Of a stretch of 36,650 nt of DNA, positions 1-6,517 are shown piece by piece. Positions within the stretch are counted from its first letter, which is position 1. Each line of letters starts with the position of its first letter. Both the position numbers and the translations under genes were made by a program. Location: positions 1 through 36,650 of the forward strand of contig JAUZOA010000057.1 in the NCBI GenBank assembly GCA_030706685.1. Reading direction: 5' to 3'. The notes beneath the pieces are model-generated. The model ran no database searches. It worked only from the letters and a program-made list of their open reading frames with translations, and was not told the DNA's origin. The DNA comes from Bacteroidota bacterium. Lineage in GTDB: Bacteria; Bacteroidota; Bacteroidia; Chitinophagales; Chitinophagaceae.

Positions 1-2424
1 AAGGCCGGTAATAACAATCCCTGCCAGTAATCGAAACCACCAGGTTTTCCAAAAAACCGGGTTTATATAAATGGATATAAAAGCGATTGAATCGCTCCAC
101 ACGCCTTCCGCATTCATGGCTTTTACCCTGAACGTATATTTTCCACCCTCAAGATTATTGTAATTGGCAAAGTGCTGGTTTCCGCAAAAATGCCATTCCT
201 TGTCAAACCCCTCGAGCAGGTAAGCGTATTGTATTTTAGCGGAAGCCGTATAGGAAATAGCCGTAAATTCAAAGTCGATAATGTTTTCCGAATAGTTAAG
301 CGGTACTGTTATTTGCCCGGAAGAATCGGGGTTAAAATAGATCGAACGGTTCAATATTTTAATTCCCGTAATCCAAACAGGGAAATGGGAAGAAAGTGAT
401 GGATGTGCATACGGGTCAATGATAGAATAGGCCCCGGGTGAACCTGAATAAATTTTATTATTAAGGATATTCCATCTGCCCAGGGAAATATTGAAGTTGC
501 CCAGGCCATCTTCGGGAGTGAAGCGGGTAAAAACTTTTGTCTCCTGATCAAGTTTAAATATACCATCATAAGAGCTTACCCATATATTTTGAAGGGAATC
601 CACGAATACATCCCTGACTTCCTCAGTAGTTAAACCGTTTCCTGTTTTGTAATCTGTATAGGTTTTATTGGCAGGGTCGAATTTGTACAAGCCGCCACCC
701 CTTGTGGCTACCCACAAATTATTGTCCCTGTCTGTATCAAGGCCCCAGATATAATTAATAGTAAGATCGGTTGCATTATTACCTACCGGCCTTATCATGG
801 AAGTAATTTTTCCGGAGGACGTATCCAGCCTGTATAATCCATTATGCGTACCCACATACAGGTTGCCGCGATGGTCGAAATGTATGGCATAAACTGAGCT
901 ATTCACCATGGGACTATCCGGGCCATAGGTTGCCCCGTATTTGTGAAACTTTTTTTGAGCAATATTGAATTTCCATAACCCGTTATCGGTGCCAAGCCAG
1001 AGATTATCATTTTCGTCATTCAGGATTCTTCCAATCGATGTATCGGGTTTTTGCAGCGGCAATGGGGGTTCGATATTTATAAACTGATCGTGATGCGGAT
1101 CATAATAAGATAAACCAATGTCGGACCCGATCCATAAAGTGCCCCGGTCATCATAAACACCGTCATAGCTGCCCAGGAGGTCACCATTTTTTTTCCCGCG
1201 CAGTTGCTGGTAGCGCCTGGTAACCTTATTTGAGCTTTTGTTATAGTATAGAATGCCATAGCCCCAGGTGATCAGCCAGTAATTTCCGGGAGAGGCTCTG
1301 TCACAAATTATTTTCCGGACAGGCACCATCTTGTTGGAATCTGCCATTTCTCTGACCCGGTAAGACTTAATCTGCTGGTTGTGCCAATCCAATTTACTCA
1401 AACCGTTGATATGTGAAACCCAGATAATGCCATCACGGTCTGCAAAACTATTATAGCATAAGGATCCCCCCATACTGCTTGCATCATAATTGTCCTGCAG
1501 GAAAGATTTGATAAACTGCTTCGTATGGAGATTGAACAGCAGGAGGCCTTCATAGGGTGTGCTGCACCACAAAACACTATCACCGGTAATTGGCGGGCAA
1601 TAGCTAAAACCTGAAATAAACATATTATCATCCATCTTTCCTTCATGACGGTAAGGGAATTTCCGGATGCTCTTGCTTGTTGTATTCAACAGGTACAGGC
1701 CAAAAAAAGAAGCTATCCAGAATTTATTTTCACTTTCCCCAAAAATTCTTTGTATGCCATGCTTCAGCAAAAGCCCGTCATCATTGACGATTATTTGTTT
1801 ATGAAAAGTAGCTGATCCCGGGTCAAAACAGTACAGGTCTTTATCGTCAAAACACCAGATGGTGCCATGACCTGATGAAAATAGCCGGTGGGTAGTATAA
1901 GAAAAATTGGTTGTCCCTCCTGCTTTCACTGTAGTGATGGCAAGCGTCCTGCAATTCATCCGGCAAATACCATTGTTTGAATAAAACCAGAGATTATTTT
2001 CATGATCCAGTACCGGGTAGCTTGCCCAGTTTATCGGTTGCCCGGGGCTAAGCCATGGGATTTTGATAAAGTTATCCTGCGCATAGTTGTAATAAAATAA
2101 GCCTTTTCTTGACGCGATCCATACTTTGCCGGTACTATCGCCAAGTATATCTTTTGAATCGTTGTCGGGCAGGCTGAAGCTGTCGGCATTATTGTGGACA
2201 TAAGTTTTGAATTGCAAACCATCAAAGCGAAACAGGCCGTTATGAGTGCCCAGCCAGATAAAGCCATATTTATCCTGGGTAATAGTTTCAATATAATCGG
2301 AAGGCAGCCCGTTCCGCGGTGTATAATTTTCAAACTTCAGGTCTTCAATATTGGCGTATTGTGCAAAGGCATATTGCCATGAAAGGCCTGACAGCAATAA
2401 AATATTTAAGACCCGGAAAAACAT
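1..2424 (-). CDS. Two-component-type sensor with Reg_prop beta-propeller and Y_Y_Y domain (3' end beyond window)
   Basis: Reading the minus strand from the ATG at 2424 gives an uninterrupted frame of 808 codons running off the window. It opens with a signal peptide (MFFRVLNILLLSGLSWQYAF), then repeated propeller blades of the Reg_prop type, such as GLPSDYIETITQDKYGFIWL near residue 39 and VWIASRKGLFYY. Blades continue to about residue 620. A Y_Y_Y domain follows (FEFTAISYTASAKIQYAYLL, then GGKYTFRVKAMNAEG), then the start of a membrane helix (WKTWWFRLLAGIVITGL) at the edge. In this family the propeller senses a periplasmic ligand and the missing cytoplasmic part is a histidine kinase or LytTR/AraC output domain; which one is unknown here. 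Several frames inside it give short spurious ORFs. Confidence in the family is high. Confidence 0.9.
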   Translation of the reverse strand, partial: MFFRVLNILLLSGLSWQYAFAQYANIEDLKFENYTPRNGLPSDYIETITQDKYGFIWLGTHNGLFRFDGLQFKTYVHNNADSFSLPDNDSKDILGDSTGKVWIASRKGLFYYNYAQDNFIKIPWLSPGQPINWASYPVLDHENNLWFYSNNGICRMNCRTLAITTVKAGGTTNFSYTTHRLFSSGHGTIWCFDDKDLYCFDPGSATFHKQIIVNDDGLLLKHGIQRIFGESENKFWIASFFGLYLLNTTSKSIRKFPYRHEGKMDDNMFISGFSYCPPITGDSVLWCSTPYEGLLLFNLHTKQFIKSFLQDNYDASSMGGSLCYNSFADRDGIIWVSHINGLSKLDWHNQQIKSYRVREMADSNKMVPVRKIICDRASPGNYWLITWGYGILYYNKSSNKVTRRYQQLRGKKNGDLLGSYDGVYDDRGTLWIGSDIGLSYYDPHHDQFINIEPPLPLQKPDTSIGRILNDENDNLWLGTDNGLWKFNIAQKKFHKYGATYGPDSPMVNSSVYAIHFDHRGNLYVGTHNGLYRLDTSSGKITSMIRPVGNNATDLTINYIWGLDTDRDNNLWVATRGGGLYKFDPANKTYTDYKTGNGLTTEEVRDVFVDSLQNIWVSSYDGIFKLDQETKVFTRFTPEDGLGNFNISLGRWNILNNKIYSGSPGAYSIIDPYAHPSLSSHFPVWITGIKILNRSIYFNPDSSGQITVPLNYSENIIDFEFTAISYTASAKIQYAYLLEGFDKEWHFCGNQHFANYNNLEGGKYTFRVKAMNAEGVWSDSIAFISIYINPVFWKTWWFRLLAGIVITGL

Positions 2425-2726
2425 GACTGAATAGAATCGGACGCGAAAACTTTTCTCTTTTCTAAAGATATTCATTTACTGTATTTTGCCGGATCAAACC
2501 CCGGTTTTTTTAATGGGTTCCCGGGTCAAGTTGCAGGCATTGGCTAAATGCCCGGGCACGCTAAAAATATCCATCAGCATTGGTCGTTTTTTTCACCGGT
2601 TAGCGAAAGGTCTTTTTGGGAAGGGAAAGGTCATGGACTCTTTTATATACACCCTGTTATTCATAACGGCCAATACCACCCTAAAAAGCATAATAGCCTG
2701 TTGATTCCTGGATAAAATAGTCTTCA

Positions 2727-2734
2727 TAGTTTTG
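2727..2734 (+). promoter_or_regulatory. Bacteroidetes -7 promoter box for the GNAT gene
   Basis: TAGTTTTG fits TAnnTTTG and lies 17 bases before the ATG at 2751. A TTG at 2701-2703 may be the -33 element, with rather wide spacing. Confidence 0.5.
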
Positions 2735-2750
2735 GCTGTCAATAAAGAAA

Positions 2751-3293
2751 ATGAAAGAAAGTATACTATCCGTGAGGGAAATAAAGAAAGATGATATTGA
2801 CCTGGTCACACAATACTGGCTGGATGCTGACAACGCATTTCTCACAGGCATGGGTGTTGATACCGGCAAAATGCCCGGAAAAGAGGAATGGAAAAGAATA
2901 CTGGCGGAACCATTAGGTCAATCTTATGAAGAAAAAAAATCGTATTGCATCATCTGGCTGGAGGATAATAAGCCTATAGGACATTCCAATGTCAATAAGA
3001 TCATCTTCGGTGAAGAAGCCTATATGCACCTGCATGTATGGTATACCGGTGCAAGAAAGAAAGGATCGGGAACAATATTGGTAAAAAAGACGCTTCCGTT
3101 CTTTTTTGGAAACCTCCAACTGAAGAAAATATGCTGTGAGCCTTATGCATTAAACCCTGCTCCCAATAAAACTCTCGCCAAAGCCGGTTTCCGGTTTGTA
3201 AAAGAATATATTACCACGCCCGGCTGGCTGAATTATGAGCAACCGGTGAATCATTGGGAAATAAGCTATGATGATTTTATGAAAATGCAATGA
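2751..3293 (+). CDS. GNAT family N-acetyltransferase
   Basis: This 180-residue protein has the length and layout of a stand-alone GNAT enzyme, which moves an acetyl group from acetyl-CoA to an amine. Visible features are the N-terminal strand (LSVREIKKDDIDLV), the central strand HLHVWYT before RKKGSG at residues 102-107 (the R/QxxGxG/A pyrophosphate loop), and the late NPAPNKTLAKAGFRFVKEY stretch typical of the C-terminal half. The substrate cannot be read from the sequence. It is transcribed alone, divergent from the propeller sensor and convergent with the RES toxin gene. Its start is supported by a -7 box just upstream. Confidence 0.88.
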   Translation: MKESILSVREIKKDDIDLVTQYWLDADNAFLTGMGVDTGKMPGKEEWKRILAEPLGQSYEEKKSYCIIWLEDNKPIGHSNVNKIIFGEEAYMHLHVWYTGARKKGSGTILVKKTLPFFFGNLQLKKICCEPYALNPAPNKTLAKAGFRFVKEYITTPGWLNYEQPVNHWEISYDDFMKMQ

Positions 3294-3303
3294 ATGGTTC
3301 TTA

Positions 3304-3330
3304 CAGGAAAAAAGTATTTATATTTTCCTG
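3304..3330. terminator. Possible bidirectional hairpin between convergent genes
   Basis: CAGGAAAA at 3304-3311 pairs with TTTTCCTG at 3323-3330 across a 11-base AT-rich loop, between the converging GNAT and RES genes. The stem is weak and there is no clean T tract, so this is tentative. Confidence 0.3.
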
Positions 3331-3399
3331 CTGGTTTCCCGGATGAAAGAAATTAAATAAGCTGCCATTATTATTTTTGCCAGGCAAAGCTGGTATAAA

Positions 3400-3867
3400 T
3401 CATTTCATATTGTCAGCCACTCTTGTATCCAGTTCCAATCTTTCAGCAGCGATGATTTTTACCCTTTTCCTGTCTTTATGAAGGGGGTTGATGATAAAGT
3501 TGTATTCAGATGGTATAACAACCGAGGGAACTTTGAGTAATAACCTTCTTCTTGCCAATAGCCATTTATCGCCCATTTTGGCAAGATTGACAGGAGCAGG
3601 ATAAACCTTCCAGTTTTTAGGCAGATCCTTCTCCTGGAATTCATCGGCCAGGATCTTTCCCGTTATTTCCAGGATTAAAATAGAAAAATCATTTTGCAAA
3701 ATAGCAGGGGGCGTATTAGTCAGGCTTTCCAGTACGGCTAAAGATTTGGATGCCGATGTATACAGGGCGGGAATACCCGGGCTATTCCATCTCCCGCCAA
3801 ACAATTTTGAACCATTCCCGCTTAAATCATACAAATATTTATGACGAACTACCCGGTATAAGTACAT
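3400..3867 (-). CDS. RES domain toxin of a type II toxin-antitoxin pair
   Basis: The 155-residue product matches the RES family in length and motifs: an N-terminal YRV, then GGRWNSPG with Arg26, TSAS followed by Glu47 in LAVLESLT, and Ser120 in VIPSEYNFIINP. These are the Arg, Glu and Ser the family is named for. Known RES toxins act on NAD+ (MbcT-type phosphorolysis) or ADP-ribosylate a target (ParT-type); which applies here cannot be told. It starts 8 bases after the stop of the Xre/DUF2384 antitoxin gene, the usual order for this family, so the two are almost certainly co-transcribed. All key residues are present, so the toxin looks intact. Confidence 0.9.
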   Translation of the reverse strand: MYLYRVVRHKYLYDLSGNGSKLFGGRWNSPGIPALYTSASKSLAVLESLTNTPPAILQNDFSILILEITGKILADEFQEKDLPKNWKVYPAPVNLAKMGDKWLLARRRLLLKVPSVVIPSEYNFIINPLHKDRKRVKIIAAERLELDTRVADNMK

Positions 3868-3875
3868 GTCTGAAA

Positions 3876-4385
3876 TTATGAATAGACACCTTGCTCTAAG
3901 CGGTTAAGCACATTAAAAATCATTCGTATTCCAAAAGATGTATCTAAAAGATCAATGGGCTTTCTGCCGCCTAAAGAGATAAGAGGTGAAGAAAGCCATT
4001 GCTGCATTTTCTCTTTTGTACCAAAAATATCAAGGCATTTACTGATGACCTGGGCTATTTCAATGGCTTGCCCGCTTTTATATACGTCCAATAATTCATT
4101 GTCATCTTTACGCTGGATATTCCGGTGAGAAGAATGAAGGATGCCACTCAGCGCTTCCATAGTAATACCTAAATAATTGCTGAGAGATTTTAAAGAAGAT
4201 TTACGGATGCCCTTGCGGGAAAGATCTACCAGGTCGGCATCACCGGAAATGGGCCTTAAAACCGATTTATTTCCGCCCAATATGGACCGCATATTTTCAT
4301 AATGTACTGCAGCTTCCCCGACGACAGAAAAAGAATTATCTTCTTCTTCAACGTATTGTTTGGGCTTTTTACCTGGCTTTCGCAT
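3876..4385 (-). CDS. Xre/ParS-type antitoxin (DUF2384) of the RES pair
   Basis: The last 60 residues (FGTKEKMQQWLSSPLISLGG, then the PIDLLDTSFG block and the tail NRLEQGVYS) are the DUF2384 toxin-binding domain, and the middle (LSRKGIRKSSLKSLSNYLGI) is an Xre-like helix-turn-helix. It neutralises the RES toxin and probably represses its own promoter. An ATG ten codons upstream (4415) is in frame, but a TAnnTTTG box lies inside that stretch and AGAGG sits just before the ATG at 4385. I therefore choose 4385, giving 169 residues. N-terminal residues are Lys/Glu-rich and probably disordered. Confidence 0.88.
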   Translation of the reverse strand: MRKPGKKPKQYVEEEDNSFSVVGEAAVHYENMRSILGGNKSVLRPISGDADLVDLSRKGIRKSSLKSLSNYLGITMEALSGILHSSHRNIQRKDDNELLDVYKSGQAIEIAQVISKCLDIFGTKEKMQQWLSSPLISLGGRKPIDLLDTSFGIRMIFNVLNRLEQGVYS

Positions 4386-4401
4386 ACCTCTTTCCTTTAC
4401 C

Positions 4402-4409
4402 CAAAGATA
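4402..4409 (-). promoter_or_regulatory. -7 promoter box of the RES/Xre operon
   Basis: Minus-strand TATCTTTG fits TAnnTTTG, 16 bases before the ATG at 4385. It overlaps the 5' end of the longer possible reading frame and so decides the start. Confidence 0.5.
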
Positions 4410-4462
4410 TGACATTTTGGTTGTAAAAAAACATTTTTGTCGCCTGCGTCGTGGTCAATTTT

Positions 4463-4704
4463 GCCGGGAAGACGATAAGAGAAAATGATCTGAAAATTAA
4501 TACTACAGGCAATATTGATGTTGGCCACAGAGGATCTCAGAGAAACAGAGAACCGCGGAGTATATATGATGGTGTCTCGTGGCTCTCTTTTACTCCGTGG
4601 CGCTCTGTGGCCAGACCGTGCTATTTTGCGGGGAAGCCGGGAAGACGATAAGAGAAAATGATATGAAAATTAATGCTACAGGCAATATTGATGTTGACCA
4701 CAGG
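4463..4704. repeat. Pair of ~69-bp direct repeats, 173 bp apart
   Basis: 4463-4531 and 4636-4704 are nearly identical; both begin gccgggaagacgataagaga and run through caggcaatattgatgttg with only a few mismatches. Each copy leads into one of the CACAGAG hairpin repeats listed separately, so the unit is direct repeat plus hairpin, duplicated. No gene lies between 4416 and 4832. Confidence 0.8.
4523..4612. repeat. CACAGAG-type long hairpin repeat, copy 1
   Basis: GGCCACAGAG at 4523-4532 is the exact reverse complement of CTCTGTGGCC at 4603-4612. Between them are further imperfectly matching CAGAGAAACAGAG and CTCTTTTACTCC blocks, so the whole 90 bp can fold back on itself. Two related copies lie at 4698-4783 and 16302-16377. 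Confidence 0.75.
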
Positions 4705-4783
4705 ACCGCGGAGAAACAGAGAATCTCAGAGGATTCATGATAGTCTCTCTGTGGCGCTCTTTATCTCTGCGGTTCTCAGTGGA
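4698..4783. repeat. CACAGAG-type long hairpin repeat, copy 2
   Basis: CCACAGGACCGCGGAGAAAC on the left is mirrored by GCGGTTCTCAGTGG on the right, with CAGAG/CTCTG blocks between. It belongs to the same family as 4523-4612. Confidence 0.7.
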
Positions 4784-4832
4784 CATATTTCAAACTGACC
4801 CATTACCCACATCACCGTTGAACACAATGCCA

Positions 4833-5324
4833 TCACTTCCTTTTCTCAGTTTCGAGTAATTTTTCTATTACAAAATAAGTAATAGGGCAAAAACTACTGT
4901 TTTTCAACGTTAGCGCCTGTCTTTTTATAAAGACATCTTCGTCGGTATGGGGAAAGCGATGACAGTCAGAAGGCCGATGGTCATAAATGCTGCAATAATT
5001 ATCTGTACCGAGAAAAGGACAGGGTATTGATTTAGCTACAAAATCTCCGTCCTCATCCACTCTTAAATACCTTTCAATAAATTCACTCTCCCGCATCCCC
5101 AGGTGCTTGCTGATACGTTTGATATCCGGCGTCTTGAATCTCGGCGAATAATTCTTGCAGCAGTTTGCACAGTCCAGGCAATTAATTTTTGAAAAAGCCT
5201 CTTCGTGAAAGTCCGGGAGTTGCTTTAATACCTTATTCTTATCAGCCTTTTGCAGATATTGCTTGTAAAGTTTCTGCCTCTCCGCCGATTTCTTTTCCCA
5301 GTTATGAAGAGTATCCTTTGCCAC
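4833..5324 (-). CDS. YkgJ family cysteine-cluster protein
   Basis: The 163-residue product has the cysteine pattern of the YkgJ/PF03692 family, thought to chelate zinc or an iron-sulfur cluster: CLDCANCC at residues 49-56, then CPFLGTDNYCSIYDHRPSDC, with the conserved HRP and RFP elements. Its biochemical role is not established in the family; some members act as flagellin methylation or maturation helpers, which nothing here supports. The N-terminal 40 residues are Lys-rich and helical. It stands alone between the hairpin repeats and a divergent desaturase-family gene, with 85 bases to the latter. Confidence 0.87.
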   Translation of the reverse strand: MAKDTLHNWEKKSAERQKLYKQYLQKADKNKVLKQLPDFHEEAFSKINCLDCANCCKNYSPRFKTPDIKRISKHLGMRESEFIERYLRVDEDGDFVAKSIPCPFLGTDNYCSIYDHRPSDCHRFPHTDEDVFIKRQALTLKNSSFCPITYFVIEKLLETEKRK

Positions 5325-5394
5325 TGTTTTATTAATGAAATGTAAAGTTGACTGTAATTGGCGGCAATTTAACGCTGATTTCGTTGCAATCAGG

Positions 5395-5402
5395 TATTTT
5401 TG
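5395..5402 (+). promoter_or_regulatory. -7 box very close to the desaturase start
   Basis: TATTTTTG fits TAnnTTTG. Its last base lies 8 bases before the ATG at 5410, so a transcript from it would have almost no leader. Confidence 0.4.
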
Positions 5403-5409
5403 ACCCCAT

Positions 5410-6312
5410 ATGGGAACCGCAAGAGATCAGTTACTGGTACTTTTATCCACACCCGTTTATATGGTGATGATCGGGATTGAATTGCTGTTGAGTAATGCCC
5501 GTTCCCTGTCCAGCTATTCCCGGAAAGACACTTTTCAGAATATTTATCTCATGCTTCTTAATTCCGGCATTGACCTTGCATTCCGGGCTGTTTATATTGG
5601 CATCATTCTTACTTTCTTTTACGATCACCGCCTTACAGCAAGTATCCGGGCTCCCTGGCTGTACTGGACGGTACTTGTCATCTTTGAAGATTTCATGTAT
5701 TACTGGCTGCACAGGGTAGATCATCATGTCAGGTTATTCTGGGCCACCCATGTTACGCATCATTCGTCTGAGAAATTCAATTTCACGGTTGGCTTCCGGT
5801 CTTCTGTCATGGAACCGCTGTACCGTTTTGTATATTTTATTCCTTTGGCTTTTTGTGGTTTCCGCCCCATTGATATCGCTTTTATTTATTCTGTCACCCA
5901 AACCTGGGGCATTTTGGTTCATACAGAGAGGATCAGCAGGCTCGGCTGGCTGGAATATATTCTCGTCACTCCATCCCACCATCGCGTTCATCATGGTTCC
6001 AACCCAAAATACCTGGATAAGAACCTCGGAATGTTCCTGATCATCTGGGACAAACTATTCGGAACCTTTCAGCCCGAATTACCGGCTGCTGCCTACCAAC
6101 CAATAAAGTACGGTCTTACCAAACCCATTGAAAAGGAAACTCCCATTACTATTGTTTTTCATGAATGGGATAATATTCGTAAAGACCTTAAAAAGAAAGG
6201 AGTGACGGCTAAAGACAGGTGGAACTACCTTTTCGGCCCTCCCGGCTGGAGCCACGACGGAAGCCGCCTTACCAGCGACCAATTGCGAGAACTGGAAGCC
6301 AATAACAAATAA
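5410..6312 (+). CDS. Sterol desaturase / fatty acid hydroxylase family protein
   Basis: This is a 300-residue membrane di-iron oxygenase-type protein (PF04116). The histidine clusters that bind the metals are intact: HRVDHH at 101-106, HVTHH at 114-118, H171, and HHRVHH at 190-195. Hydrophobic segments lie near 10-27, 50-70, 84-99 and 135-165, placing it in the inner membrane. The family hydroxylates or desaturates lipids such as fatty acyl chains, sterols or carotenoids; the substrate here is unknown. The soluble tail from about 230 is Lys/Trp-rich. The start MGTARDQLL fits the family. It is a single-gene unit followed by a 190-bp gap containing the gcvP promoter and leader. Confidence 0.88.
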   Translation: MGTARDQLLVLLSTPVYMVMIGIELLLSNARSLSSYSRKDTFQNIYLMLLNSGIDLAFRAVYIGIILTFFYDHRLTASIRAPWLYWTVLVIFEDFMYYWLHRVDHHVRLFWATHVTHHSSEKFNFTVGFRSSVMEPLYRFVYFIPLAFCGFRPIDIAFIYSVTQTWGILVHTERISRLGWLEYILVTPSHHRVHHGSNPKYLDKNLGMFLIIWDKLFGTFQPELPAAAYQPIKYGLTKPIEKETPITIVFHEWDNIRKDLKKKGVTAKDRWNYLFGPPGWSHDGSRLTSDQLRELEANNK

Positions 6313-6389
6313 TACCTGCCGTTGTTCAGGAGTTTCCCTTCCTTTTCCACTATCATTTATAATCAGCTTTTTTTCTGATGGCCAGCACT

Positions 6390-6397
6390 TAACTTTG
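6390..6397 (+). promoter_or_regulatory. Probable -7 promoter box of gcvP
   Basis: TAACTTTG fits TAnnTTTG, about 120 bases before the gcvP start. A transcript from here would carry the 9-bp repeat array in its 5' leader. Confidence 0.45.
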
Positions 6398-6409
6398 CAC
6401 CGCTTTTCA

Positions 6410-6497
6410 GTCAGGCAGGTCACGGAAGTCATACTAGTCGGATCCATGCATTGACTTTTATGACTTATTTGACTCCTATGACCCATTTGACATTCAA
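6410..6497. repeat. 9-bp-period array, GTC x4 then GAC x5, in the gcvP leader
   Basis: GTC occurs at 6410, 6419, 6428 and 6437, exactly 9 bases apart. After a 16-base step, GAC (its reverse complement) occurs at 6453, 6462, 6471, 6480 and 6489, again exactly 9 apart. The six bases between are variable but mostly A/T-rich in the right half. The array thus has two halves in opposite orientation around an ATGCAT palindrome at 6446-6451. Confidence 0.75.
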
Positions 6498-6517
6498 ACT
6501 AAATGATTATAACTAAC

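Noticed and set aside
6434-6451. Adjacent SpeI, BamHI and NsiI sites resembling a cloning polylinker
   Set aside because: The sites fall inside the natural 9-bp array and the flanks are plain gcvP leader; no vector sequence is visible.
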